From CAYUAI01 sp964442745 (GTDB lineage: Bacteria > Pseudomonadota > Gammaproteobacteria > S012-40), in contig CAYUAI010000009.1 in assembly GCA_964442745.1 (NCBI GenBank), positions 24,172-88,171 on the forward strand: 64,000 nucleotides of DNA, given 5' to 3'. The notes below the pieces were generated by a model. It was given only the letters and a program-made list of their open reading frames with translations, made no database searches and was not told the DNA's origin. Of this stretch, positions 1 through 7,833 are shown piece after piece. Every line of letters begins with the position of its first letter. Position 1 is the stretch's first letter. The position numbers and the translations under genes are program-made.

Positions 1-43
1 TTGGGTTAACAGGTTAATATCCTAAAAGTGGGAGAGGGGAGTT

Positions 44-1482
44 ATGCATTTACATCGAATGTGGTTTTTCGCACTATCTTTGTTAATTATTTTTATTTTG
101 ATGGCTTGTTCAGATCCGGTCAGTGATAGCACACCATCACTTAATGGACGGGATCAAGTGGCAGGCGTTGATATCAACCAGAACCGAGAAACCATCACCG
201 AGCTTAGTGCATTTGGTGGTGAATTTGGTGTGAATTTTGACGATTTTTTGCCGGTTCCACCGGGTGTGGCTTTTTCGGGATCACCCGGTAGCGGTATCGG
301 GGCAGGCACCGGCTTTCCCGGTGGTGGTATCGGGGCAGGCGCCGGCTTTCCCGGTGGTGGTGCGGGGGCAGGCGCCGGTTTTCCCGGTGGTGATATCGGA
401 GCGGGTGCCGGTTTTCCCGATGGTGGTATTGGGGGGGGCACAGGCTTTCCCGNNNNNNNNNNNNNNNNNNNNNNNNNNNNNNNNNNNNNNNNNNNNNNNN
501 NNNNNNNNNNNNNNNNNNNNNNNNNNNNNNNNNNNNNNNNNNNNNNNNNNNNGCAGGCTTTCCCGGTGGTGGTACGGGGGCAGATGCTGGGTTACCTGCT
601 ATACCCGGACTTGGAATCAATCTCGCTGATGTCTTGCAATTGGCGTCAACCGATGTTGCACCGCTTGATGCCCCCTGGCAAGCACTGGATCTGGATTTGA
701 TTGCAACCATCGTGGAGCAGCTCACCAACCGTGGTAGCGTCACCACAAATGCTATTGCTATCACAATGCGCAGTTGCAATGGCGGTGGTTCGGTGACGCG
801 AACAGAGGATGATGTGGAGCCTTTAGGATTATCTCAAGGTGATAGTCATACGACGGTCTTTGATAATTGTGCACGTGGAGCCAGTGGCAATACAGTGATT
901 AATGGCGATCGGTCTTTTAATGTCGATGGCATGTCAGGTGAGCCTTTTGTGGACCTGAATTGGGGTTTAAATACTTCGACTAATCACAATATTAGCCGAA
1001 TAAATAATGCCGCAAATCGAACGGTGAGTACCCAAGGTACGTCGCTCACTGAGCTTGATGTCATTAATAATGATCAATTTACTCAGACAGTCAGCGGCAA
1101 TAATACACAAGAGGTACAGAAGAGAACCGGTGCGGGTAGCAAAACGAATGATCGTCAAGTGACATTTCAATGGACCAGATCTGATAACAGTTATACCTGG
1201 GATTTTAATGTAACGAGTGAGCATATTGATGAAAAAGGAAGCGAGACAATGCAAGCCAATACCACCACACAAATGGCTGGCATTGCCGGCCAGCCACCAA
1301 TCAGCGGGGCATTGTCTGTTTCCGCATCGACTAACAATGCGATAGATCAAGTGATAACAGCCATCGCACAAGCCGATGGCCAATTGCTTGTTGATATTGA
1401 TCTTGGAGGTGATGGTTCTATTGATAGCAGTTCCACTATGTCATGGCCGCAATTTTTATCGAGTATGAGACATGCACCATAA
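44..1482 (+). CDS. Glycine-rich repeat lipoprotein, interrupted by an assembly gap
   Basis: The N-terminus has a lipoprotein signal with lipobox LMAC (Cys about residue 22), so an envelope or surface lipoprotein is expected. From about residue 80 there are tandem repeats of the type GFPGGGIGAGA, in roughly 11-residue units. The repeats run into 100 Ns. After the gap the same motif resumes (AGFPGGGTGADAG) in another frame, which continues without a stop to 1482. I therefore read 44-452 and 553-1482 as one gene whose apparent frame change comes from the arbitrary gap length. The C-terminal part (about 300 residues) is Asn/Thr/Ser-rich and contains an FDNC motif; I recognise no family. ATG 44 follows a GGGAGAGGGGA-like ribosome site. 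Function unknown; secreted repeat proteins of this kind often act at the cell surface (inference). Confidence 0.7.
453..552. other. Assembly gap of 100 N inside a coding repeat
   Basis: Exactly 100 Ns, which looks like a scaffolding placeholder, not a measured length. Both flanks carry the same GFPGGG-type coding repeat, so the gap probably hides an unresolved number of repeat units of the lipoprotein gene. Confidence 0.9.
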
Positions 1483-1490
1483 AATTAAAA

Positions 1491-1588
1491 ATTCCTAAGG
1501 CATACGGTATACCCAGCACGGCTATAAAATAAGATTTTCGCGCTCAGAGATAGTTTATGGCCGTGCTGAGTATACGTGCCTTAGGAAT
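1491..1588. repeat. Inverted-repeat (MITE-like) element, family A copy 1
   Basis: The arms, about 35-38 nt long, begin ATTCCTAAGGCA and end as its complement at 1588. They include the core CAGCACGGCTATAAA, and a short centre contains TTTTCGCGC. The same core and centre occur in reverse orientation at 39647-39720, so this is a dispersed element and not only a local hairpin. It lies between the convergent lipoprotein gene and the glycine-zipper gene and could also work as a bidirectional terminator-like structure. Confidence 0.8.
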
Positions 1589-1613
1589 GGACGATATGTC
1601 ATGTCTAATCTTT

Positions 1614-2159
1614 TTAATCTATCATCGGTGTCACTTCAACACGCACCTTGATGCGTCGGCCAGGTTCATAGCGCGTGCGTGTTGTATAGTGCTCTCCCCG
1701 ATAGCGGTAGGTGAGCAGATACCCTTTTATATGCTCTTCCATTTGGACACGCTGGCTAGGCCGACAATGTTTTCGGTGTTTAACCTGCTGACGGTTGGAT
1801 ATTTGATGTCCCAGACTCGCGCCGATAACAGCCCCGGCAATACTGGGTATATGGCTATAACGCTTGCGGCTCATTTGTGCGCCTAACACACCGCCAAGAA
1901 CCCCGCCAACGATAATATTACCCGTACTATTATCTGTATGAGGTCGATATTCATCGTGATCCATTCGTTCAAATCCACACTCATGTTGAGGGGGACGAAC
2001 CCGGTGCCTTTTAATAATGGGCTCGACATGTATTACTTTGGCATAGTCATAATAAGACGTATTTTGGTTTTGTTGTCCGTGCGGATGTTTCGCATGGATG
2101 ATCGGTGGTAGTGCCAAAAATAAAATGATCCATGCAATCTCTGTATGTATTGTCATCAT
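1614..2159 (-). CDS. Glycine-zipper 2TM-type envelope protein
   Basis: A 181-residue protein with a hydrophobic signal peptide (about residues 1-23, ending IIHA). It has a glycine-zipper core (VGGVLGGVLGAQ, then AGAVIGASLGHQ) around residues 83-120. The C-terminal domain is basic and ends YEPGRRIKVRVEVTP, a pattern familiar from Rickettsia 17-kDa-antigen-like and glycine zipper 2TM proteins. Such proteins sit in the outer membrane or periplasm; no enzymatic role is known. The middle is His/Arg-rich. The start is preceded by GAGGGG on the minus strand. It stands alone, convergent with the upstream lipoprotein gene. Confidence 0.8.
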   Translation of the reverse strand: MMTIHTEIAWIILFLALPPIIHAKHPHGQQNQNTSYYDYAKVIHVEPIIKRHRVRPPQHECGFERMDHDEYRPHTDNSTGNIIVGGVLGGVLGAQMSRKRYSHIPSIAGAVIGASLGHQISNRQQVKHRKHCRPSQRVQMEEHIKGYLLTYRYRGEHYTTRTRYEPGRRIKVRVEVTPMID

Positions 2160-2251
2160 TGCCCCCTCGCGTCAAACCACATTTAAAACTCAGTGTTAAC
2201 TTAAAGCATAGCGATATAGGCATGAACACGGGCTGAACCGCCGGCATTGAG

Positions 2252-2598
2252 ATGGTTACCTCTGATATTGATGTAACAACTCAACTCGATGTTCGCAAAA
2301 AGGTACCCATATATCATGTGACACAACAATTAACTGATGTGCAAATATTCCCATTGCTAGAAAATAAAGATTTATTTGTCTCTGCGCCTTTATTAAGTAT
2401 TGAAGGAAACGGCACCGCCGATCTTACCCAGGACAAGTTGAAATATTTAATTAAAACCAAAGTTGTCGGTACGCTTAAAGGCCAGGATGGTAAAGATCTA
2501 AGTGAGTTAATGAAAAAGCGAAACAAAAACCCAAAGAAAAAGGAGATGAAATCAAGAATCAGCTCAAGGATAAAGCAAAAGATTTATTGAAATTTTAA
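2252..2598 (+). pseudogene. asmA: Decayed C-terminal fragment of asmA
   Basis: The translation contains pieces typical of the AsmA C-terminal region in the usual order: QLDVRKKVPIYHV, then SAPLLSIEGNGTADL, then KTKVVGTLKGQDGKDLSEL. The stretch that normally lies between the first two pieces is missing, as is the segment after the last. The frame open from 2252 stops at 2590. Shifting by one base near the end gives GDEIKNQLKDKAKDLLKF and a stop at 2598, which looks like a genuine AsmA tail. I see internal deletions plus a frameshift in a fragment lacking about the first 80 per cent of the family length, with no intact copy in the window. Intact AsmA proteins are envelope proteins linked to lipid homeostasis. 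Confidence 0.8.
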
Positions 2599-2719
2599 AG
2601 ACTCAATATGAATTCCTGGGGCGTAGAAAAATGGCAGGCTGAAACGACTAATTCGGTTAAAAAACGCAGCAAATAATCCTATTGTGCGCTAGGACCGTAA
2701 CATAAATCCGAGATGCGAA

Positions 2720-2780
2720 ACAGGGAAGTTATCGCGTCGCCCATTCCTATGTGAAACTCGCGAAGCGAGTTTCACATAGG
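2720..2780. repeat. Dispersed repeat plus 16-bp perfect hairpin
   Basis: 2746-2780 is a perfect hairpin: 16-bp arms beginning CCTATGTGAAACTCGC around the loop GAA. The flanking stretch ACAGGGAAGT-ATCGCGTCGCCCATTCCT (2720-2748) recurs at 59436-59463 with two differences. The hairpin lies between the asmA remnant and the end of the convergent cysteine-repeat gene (stop at 2783), where it could terminate either transcript, though it has no clear U-run. Confidence 0.75.
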
Positions 2781-2782
2781 CA

Positions 2783-3487
2783 TTACAGATTTTTTTTCTT
2801 AGTACGCCAGCCCATAAGCCCAAGACAGGACCCCACGAGAAATAAAGTTGTTGGCGTCGGTAATGCCTGAATGCTTTGATAGACAATGGCAATATTGATT
2901 TGCTCTAAATTAGTACAGTTAATACAGTAATTTATCTGAAAAACATTCGCCGTATTGAGAATGATGCTCTCTGCGGATAACAGCAGTGGGTCAGTAAATG
3001 CGAAATATTGATCCACTCGAGTGGCATTTACTTGCGTATTATCAATGCAACTGACACAGTAATTTACCTCAAAATTAAGTACCTCATTGAGGATAAATTC
3101 GATGGGCATACTGCCTGGGTCCAGCACTTCCTCTGATATAATTTGGTTAGGCAAGCGGATTTCTTGCTGGACGATCACTTGGTTGTCTTGCGTTACCTCT
3201 ACACAAGATTCACACAAATTATCTTGAACAATGTCTGCATTATTTAATGTGTCTGCAAGTAATTGGACACTATTCGTCATAAACCAACTCGGGGGAAGCA
3301 TAATGGTTTGAAAGATTACGCTAATGTTAATCTGCTCAACAGCAGTGCAGATTTCACAATCGTTGATTTGCGTAATATCCGCCGTATTTATAATGTTTGT
3401 AATGGCTAAAGTGGTGGCATTTGATGAATTTGGCGTAAAGAAAACCAGTACGGAAAATATTGATGTCAATGCGATTAAGTTTTTCAT
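2783..3487 (-). CDS. Secreted protein with four CxxC / Q-x-N repeats and PEP-CTERM-like tail
   Basis: A 234-residue protein with a signal peptide (about 1-24, ending SNA). Four imperfect repeats, spaced 44-52 residues, each carry one CxxC (C44/C47, C92/C95, C144/C147, C188/C191). Each sits in the pattern N-x-A-[DN]-[IV]-x-Q-x-N-x-C-x-x-C-x(4)-Q-x-N, for example TQINDCEICTAVEQIN and FQINYCINCTNLEQIN. The C-terminus LPTPTTLFLVGS, a short hydrophobic segment and WRTKKKNL resembles PEP-CTERM sorting tails, which are recognised by exosortases; none is encoded here. Spaced Q and N residues are reminiscent of amyloid repeats such as curlin or FapC. It lies downstream of the C39 peptidase gene on the same strand (gap 217 bp) and shares the NTANxxQ motif with the protein at 5873-6292. 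Likely a large fibre or surface component (inference). Confidence 0.65.
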   Translation of the reverse strand: MKNLIALTSIFSVLVFFTPNSSNATTLAITNIINTADITQINDCEICTAVEQINISVIFQTIMLPPSWFMTNSVQLLADTLNNADIVQDNLCESCVEVTQDNQVIVQQEIRLPNQIISEEVLDPGSMPIEFILNEVLNFEVNYCVSCIDNTQVNATRVDQYFAFTDPLLLSAESIILNTANVFQINYCINCTNLEQINIAIVYQSIQALPTPTTLFLVGSCLGLMGWRTKKKNL

Positions 3488-3704
3488 TAGTGTTAATTGC
3501 TTTTCGTTATTTTAAATGCTTAAATGCGTAGAAATTATGGATACTAAATATCATCGCCTGATAATCTATGTCAAATCGGCTGGTATGTCAAAAAACAATA
3601 GAATCTTCTACTGAGTTGCTTAGATATAATTCATTGTGCATTTTTATTGGGCGAAAACCAAAAGTGATGGGGTGAGTATATGCCAGTATTTCTTACATTT
3701 CACT

Positions 3705-4388
3705 TTAGTTATTTTGACGTGATGCAACGTCAAGTAAGCGGGTAACACCTAACAGCTCTGGGTGTGCAACAACGTTGGGCACGGCTAATGGGTAGTCCGT
3801 TATGTTTTTTTCATTGGGATGTCCTAACACAAATATAACACCATCCCACTCGGCTAAAAAGCGGTGTATGCTCATGCGCAGATTCCCCCGCGAAGGATCG
3901 GCGATAAATACTCGGTCATCTCTGATCCCGCGTAATACCGCAAAATGTCGATAGCCTAAGGGTTTTAGAAATACAATCACCGGGGCGGCAAGATGTTTTA
4001 ATTGTTCTATTGTTAATTTAAAACCTGCCGCTTGATAACCTCTGGCTTCCGCAATATATTTAAGATCTAATAAGGAGAATCCAGACTTTTGTTTGAGTCG
4101 CTGCTGATCTTTGTTTAATCGCTCCTCAAGCATTTCGAGCAATATCTGTTCGGAGGTATCATCGCCGAAATAATAGGTTAACAGCGTTGATAAAGCGGCC
4201 GCACCACAAGAATAATCTAGATGTTGTTTCACGATATTTTTATCACGAAGCTCTTTGAGTGTGTGACGTTTTTTCGTGGTTGTCAGTGAAAATTCCGCTG
4301 AGTTGGCATCGCTGCTTGATGCGAGTTGAAAACCAAACAGCATGGAGCATAAAGCTAAGTATATGCCGCATTTTTTTATCATTGTCAT
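3705..4388 (-). CDS. Periplasmic C39-family peptidase, FapD-like
   Basis: A 227-residue protein with an N-terminal hydrophobic signal (about 1-31). It is a stand-alone C39 domain without the ABC transporter found in bacteriocin exporters. The catalytic set is visible: Q55 and C61 in KQHLDYSCGAAAL, H148 in GYRHFAVL, and D164 in IADPSRG. C39 peptidases cut after glycine-ending leader peptides, and in Pseudomonas Fap systems a secreted member (FapD) serves amyloid export. Here it is 9 bp downstream of a barrel gene, and close to it are small proteins with VEG-T leaders that look like its substrates. Domain call is firm; assignment as FapD-like rests on context. Confidence 0.85.
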   Translation of the reverse strand: MTMIKKCGIYLALCSMLFGFQLASSSDANSAEFSLTTTKKRHTLKELRDKNIVKQHLDYSCGAAALSTLLTYYFGDDTSEQILLEMLEERLNKDQQRLKQKSGFSLLDLKYIAEARGYQAAGFKLTIEQLKHLAAPVIVFLKPLGYRHFAVLRGIRDDRVFIADPSRGNLRMSIHRFLAEWDGVIFVLGHPNEKNITDYPLAVPNVVAHPELLGVTRLLDVASRQNN

Positions 4389-4397
4389 TATCCTAAA

Positions 4398-5336
4398 TTA
4401 GAAACGATAAGGTATGTTTATCCCCACATAGCTATCGTTTGCATTATCAGTTAGGCCAAAACCGACGACCGGCTCCAGTGATAATTGTTTGTTGATGATC
4501 GCCGTGACGCTGATTTGCAAGCTCAAAATTTCCGAAATTGTACTTTGAATTTGTTCGCCGTTGATTTTGCGCTTTTCGCGCATGAGCAAACTACCTAGAC
4601 TTTGTAAATTGACACTGACTCGGTCATTTAATGACAGACCCAAACCGCCTTGGAAAGCAATTTCGTCGCTAGGATCATAACCGTTCCTTTTTTCGGTCCA
4701 TTTATACCCGAGGCGTCCAAAAAAGACGACAGGGTCGACCGTTTTTACAAACGTAACACCGATATCGATACTATTGTGACCCAAGCCTAATAACGGCGTG
4801 TCTCCGGTAGGGGATTGATAGGCAATATCGGCAATCAAATCAGGTTTACCATTGTCTTCATGCAAGAATTGATATTTTAGTCCTGCTCGAATATCTCTAA
4901 GCCCATCATCATCCGTTTTGTTAACCCGTGTCAAGCCACTCAAGGATTCAACTCTCTGTTCAGCGTAGCCATAGGGCAGATTAATGTTTAGCTCAAGACC
5001 AGCCATGAGTCCATAACGAACGGTAAAAGAGGTATTCAATGCACGATAAATATTGTTGACTAACGTAGTTTGCCATACGGTGTCTTGTATATTAGTACTG
5101 TAGAATGCACTGAACTCAAATGACATTTCACCTTTTTTGTACAATAGCTTTTGGTTGCGTAAAAATAAATCTAACGCTCTTTGAGCCTCTTCCGCCTCTT
5201 GCTGCACGTCTTCTTCGGTACCTGGGTCATTATTTTCCGGATTTTCCGGTTGCGCAAAAAGCAACGCAGGGGTTAAAAATATTGCAATCAACATTGCTGT
5301 TGGTTTGGCATTTAGCCATTTTTTAGAATGTCTCAT
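4398..5336 (-). CDS. Outer-membrane beta-barrel protein, FapF-like exporter candidate
   Basis: A 312-residue protein with a signal peptide (about 1-28, ending LLFA). An acidic, Glu/Gln-rich stretch (about 30-65) with coiled-coil character follows, then an alternating-hydrophobicity barrel ending in a typical C-terminal aromatic (IPYRF). The body also resembles the broad phenol-degradation/transporter barrel family. The arrangement of coiled coil, barrel and adjacent C39 peptidase matches FapF, the trimeric pore that exports Fap subunits. It is shorter than Pseudomonas FapF, about 430 residues from memory. It ends 9 bp before the peptidase gene, so they are probably co-transcribed. The barrel call is firm and the FapF role is inferred. 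Confidence 0.65.
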   Translation of the reverse strand: MRHSKKWLNAKPTAMLIAIFLTPALLFAQPENPENNDPGTEEDVQQEAEEAQRALDLFLRNQKLLYKKGEMSFEFSAFYSTNIQDTVWQTTLVNNIYRALNTSFTVRYGLMAGLELNINLPYGYAEQRVESLSGLTRVNKTDDDGLRDIRAGLKYQFLHEDNGKPDLIADIAYQSPTGDTPLLGLGHNSIDIGVTFVKTVDPVVFFGRLGYKWTEKRNGYDPSDEIAFQGGLGLSLNDRVSVNLQSLGSLLMREKRKINGEQIQSTISEILSLQISVTAIINKQLSLEPVVGFGLTDNANDSYVGINIPYRF

Positions 5337-5400
5337 TTTTGTTAATCAACTTGATTCGAGGCGTAAGGGAGTTAAACATAAAATTTACAGAAGGCTGCAC

Positions 5401-5584
5401 TATACCCGTAGCGCTTGAGATTTAGGCTTTATTGCGGCTCTATTTTTGCCCTGACTGCGTCGCCTAATGCGCCTACTGTTGGTGGCGCTCCTCGCAATAA
5501 TCCCGATATTACTTGTCATTTCGCCTTGTCAAGACAAAAATATATCTCGCATTCAATACCTAAATCTCAAGCGCTACAGATATA
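5401..5584. repeat. MITE-like element with 26-bp terminal inverted repeats, family B
   Basis: The left arm is TATACCCGTAGCGCTTGAGA plus TTTAGG (5401-5426). The right arm (5559-5584) is its complement with about three mismatches. The 184-bp unit has no credible gene. One arm-like copy (CCTAAATCTCAAACGCTT...) occurs at 28022-28048. It lies between the barrel gene and the secreted peptide genes in a 535-bp stretch without genes, where it may separate transcripts. The rest of that stretch shows nothing I can name. Confidence 0.75.
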
Positions 5585-5872
5585 TAATACGTTACTGCCG
5601 ATGGCACAACTAGCTAGCCGAGCGCGATGTTATAGCAAACGTATATGAGATAATGAGTTCGAATGTCAGGGGAAAGGTATCAGGAGGTCATCAATGGTTT
5701 ATTTTTTACCTCTTTATACGGGTATTGGGTAATTTAGTTTCAAAGCGTAAAAAGCCGGTATTTACACACCGGCCAATCGGAGTAATTACATTAAAGCCTG
5801 ATGGCCTAAGTTTGCCAGTAGGGTTACAGATTACCTTATTTTACTTGCTTTGTGCCTCCCGTCCTATGGCCA

Positions 5873-6292
5873 TCAATTTTGAGATATATTTGCTGTGTTG
5901 GTCGCATTGTTGCTTGATCTGATTTGCGTTATTTGAGCGTAGTTGACCCCGCTACGCTCTACCGTATTCGTGTTTTTTGCTGCCTGAGGTTTAGAAGGGT
6001 TTGCTTTACCTTGGCTTGGTGATATTTTAGGCGTCCAGCTCAGAACGGTTCGGTTATTAACGCCTTTTGGAAACGTTGCTGAATTTCTCCATAGACTCGA
6101 TAAATCAGTGAACACATTTGTCGTTCCTTCAACAGTGGTAAGTTGAGTATCTATCATGGCGACAAGCGCTTGATTTTCTGTGGTGGATAATTTGCTTAAC
6201 GCGTAAAACATGTCGTTTACCGGTACCGGTTCGGCTTGAGATAGGGTGGGTAAAAGTGCTAACACGAGTATACAACCTGTAATTTTTTTCAT
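5873..6292 (-). CDS. Sec-exported small protein with VEG-T leader and Q/N-rich tail
   Basis: A 139-residue protein with a Sec signal peptide (1-20, ending LSQA). A second leader-like segment, STTENQALVAMIDTQLTTVEG (about 36-56), follows and then T57. This resembles the leaders of the paralogs at 6605-8175, including their position relative to the Sec signal. The mature part is different: Pro/Lys/Asn-rich with a C-terminal ITQIRSSNNATNTANISQN motif matching the repeats of the 2783-3487 protein, and it lacks CxxC. The ribosome site AGGAG precedes ATG 6292. I infer a subunit, nucleator or tip of the same secreted system; no known family recognised. Confidence 0.65.
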   Translation of the reverse strand: MKKITGCILVLALLPTLSQAEPVPVNDMFYALSKLSTTENQALVAMIDTQLTTVEGTTNVFTDLSSLWRNSATFPKGVNNRTVLSWTPKISPSQGKANPSKPQAAKNTNTVERSGVNYAQITQIRSSNNATNTANISQN

Positions 6293-6604
6293 CTATAATC
6301 TCCTTCCGTATAGCCGCCTAATCTTATGCTCTTTCCAAGAGCCATTCATTTCTGTATCCATCTTTAGAATTCACTTGCTTATCCAGCAGATGCTTATTAG
6401 AAAGAAGATGAAGATAAGCCGTGCAACTATTCAAAATTTTTAATTATGTGTTTAATAGCTCCCGATACGACTCAGTCAAACAGCAAAGCTCGCACTTATT
6501 TTATTGAAGAAGCTGTCTAAAACTCGAGCAATACGGTCAAATTATTTAAGGCAACACGTAAATCATAGCGCGAGTGGCAACAAGCCACCCGCACTACAAA
6601 AAAA

Positions 6605-6886
6605 CTAATTAATTGATTGCGAAATACCACCCGTGTTGATCTGGGTGGTGAGTAAACCTATACCACTGATGTTTCCTTGAGCAAGACTCGCTAAATTGAG
6701 ACAACCATTGCAAAAATCCAAGGAAATATTAGTACCTTCAACAGCCGCTAATTGCTTGTCCGTCATGGTTGAAACCGATACCGCTGACAAATTGCCTAAT
6801 GCTTGGAAATTATTGTTTTCAGCCATGGCAGTGGTAGAAAAAAAAGCTAAAGAAAGTCCAATTGTCGCAATTAATTTTTTCATCAT
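6605..6886 (-). CDS. Secreted CxxC peptide with bacteriocin-type second leader, paralog 1
   Basis: A 93-residue protein with a Sec signal peptide (1-22, ending AMA). A leader-like segment ends MTDKQLAAVEG (41-51), then T52. The mature region of about 42 residues carries C59/C62 (DFCNGCLN) and Q-x-N motifs (AQGN, TQIN, QSIN). The L-x-x-V-E-G pattern resembles double-glycine leaders cut by C39 peptidases, although here Glu replaces the first Gly. Ribosome site AGGAG. It is the promoter-distal member of a tandem array of paralogs on the minus strand. A hairpin at about 6569-6592 follows, without a U-tail. Confidence 0.8.
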   Translation of the reverse strand: MMKKLIATIGLSLAFFSTTAMAENNNFQALGNLSAVSVSTMTDKQLAAVEGTNISLDFCNGCLNLASLAQGNISGIGLLTTQINTGGISQSIN

Positions 6887-6928
6887 TGTCTCCTAAAATA
6901 AATTATTAGTTTGATTGTATGGAAGGAA

Positions 6929-7113
6929 TTAGTTAATGCTTTGTACTATACCCCCGGTGTTTACCTGAGTAACACCGAGACCAAGCAAAGAAACGTTGCC
7001 TTGAGTGAGACTCGCTAAATTGACACAACCACCGCAAAAATCTAAGGAAAAGTTAGTGCCTTCAACAGCCGCTAATTGCTTGTCCGTCATGGTTGAAACC
7101 GATACCGCTGACA
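6929..7113 (-). CDS. Secreted CxxC peptide, paralog 2 (5' end lost in gap)
   Basis: Partial gene: stop at 6929-6931, coding sequence readable back to 7113 where the Ns begin. The visible part covers the leader end MTDKQLAAVEG-T and the mature part with DFCGGCVN, SLTQGN, TQVNTGG and the terminal QSIN. The mature part is identical to that of the gene at 7408-7698. The missing N-terminus presumably encodes the same Sec signal as in paralogs 1 and 3. Confidence 0.75.
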
Positions 7114-7213
7114 NNNNNNNNNNNNNNNNNNNNNNNNNNNNNNNNNNNNNNNNNNNNNNNNNNNNNNNNNNNNNNNNNNNNNNNNNNNNNNNNNNNNNNN
7201 NNNNNNNNNNNNN
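7114..7213. other. Assembly gap of 100 N inside the peptide array
   Basis: Exactly 100 Ns. The flanks require the gap to hold at least the C-terminal half of one peptide gene, an intergenic stretch and the N-terminal part of another. By comparison with the neighbouring copies that is more than about 250 bp, so the nominal length cannot be right. Confidence 0.9.
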
Positions 7214-7365
7214 CCTTCAACAGCCGCTAATTGCTTGTCCGTCATGGTTGAAACCGATACCGCTGACAAATTGCCTAATGCTTGGAAATTATTGTTTTCA
7301 GCCATGGCAGTGGTAGAAAAAAAAGCTAAAGAAAGTCCAATTGTCGCAATTAATTTTTTCATCAT
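7214..7365 (-). CDS. Secreted CxxC peptide, paralog 3 (3' end lost in gap)
   Basis: Partial gene: ATG at 7365, coding through the Sec signal (MMKKLIATIGLSL..., ending AMA) and leader MTDKQLAAVEG until the Ns. The visible part is identical to paralog 1 at 6605-6886. The same AGGAG ribosome site precedes it. Whether the mature part resembles paralog 1 (CNGC) or paralogs 2 and 4 (CGGC) cannot be seen. Confidence 0.75.
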
Positions 7366-7407
7366 TGTCTCCTAAAATAAATTATTAGTTTGATTGTATG
7401 GAAGGAA

Positions 7408-7698
7408 TTAGTTAATGCTTTGTACTATACCCCCGGTGTTTACCTGAGTAACACCGAGACCAAGCAAAGAAACGTTGCCTTGAGTGAGACTCGCTAAATT
7501 GACACAACCACCGCAAAAATCTAAGGAAAAGTTAGTGCCTTCAACAGCCGCTAATTGCTTGTCCGTCATGGTTGAAAATGACATGGCTTCTGTATTAGGT
7601 ATCTCATTTAAGGCTTGAAAGTTACTACTATCGGCCATTGACGCTGCACTGGAAAGTGCAAATGCTAAAGAGATACCGAGTAAGCTTAATTTTTTCAT
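7408..7698 (-). CDS. Secreted CxxC peptide, paralog 4
   Basis: A 96-residue protein from ATG 7698, chosen over an upstream in-frame start because GGAGG lies 8 bases before it and MKKLSLLG begins a proper Sec signal (ending SMA, about residue 22). The leader segment is more divergent at its start (NEIPNTEAMSFS) but ends with the conserved MTDKQLAAVEG-T. The mature part contains C62/C65 (DFCGGCVN) and the Q-x-N motifs, and is identical to that of paralog 2. Conservation of leader end and mature region suggests both are selected. Confidence 0.82.
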   Translation of the reverse strand: MKKLSLLGISLAFALSSAASMADSSNFQALNEIPNTEAMSFSTMTDKQLAAVEGTNFSLDFCGGCVNLASLTQGNVSLLGLGVTQVNTGGIVQSIN

Positions 7699-7833
7699 AT
7701 TTATAACCTCCAGTCTGTGGTCTAGAAACAAGGGGGGTTGCTCTCCTTGTCATTATTATGGCCAGCATTGGCCAAAATTCTTCAATCAACTTCAACTTAG
7801 AAAAAAATGCATTTCAAAAGCATTTTTATAACC

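Larger units (their letters stand above)
6735..7577. repeat. Tandem direct repeat, 364 bp identical, spanning the gap
   Basis: The segments 6735-7098 and 7214-7577 are identical base by base (364 bp) at an apparent offset of 479, which includes 100 placeholder Ns. Each covers the start of one peptide gene, the intergenic region, and the end of the next. Perfect identity implies very recent duplication. It also explains why the assembly broke here, so the true number of copies is unknown. Confidence 0.95.

Noticed and set aside
154..441. Pro-rich frame opposite the glycine-repeat lipoprotein
   Set aside because: Mirror of the GFPGGG repeat on the other strand; the lipoprotein frame has signal peptide and continues across the gap.
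300..600. Short regular repeats considered as a CRISPR array
   Set aside because: The repeats are contiguous coding repeats without spacers and keep an open frame. No cas genes and no other array in the window.
634..1482. Second half of the lipoprotein as an independent gene starting at 634
   Set aside because: No ribosome site or signal peptide there, and the frame is open upstream to the gap with the same repeat motif.
5415..5648. 77-codon frame inside the family B element
   Set aside because: Lies across a terminal repeat and has no known domain or ribosome site.
6569..6592. Hairpin after the last peptide gene as a rho-independent terminator
   Set aside because: Stem of about nine pairs with one mismatch, but no U-run follows in the direction of transcription.
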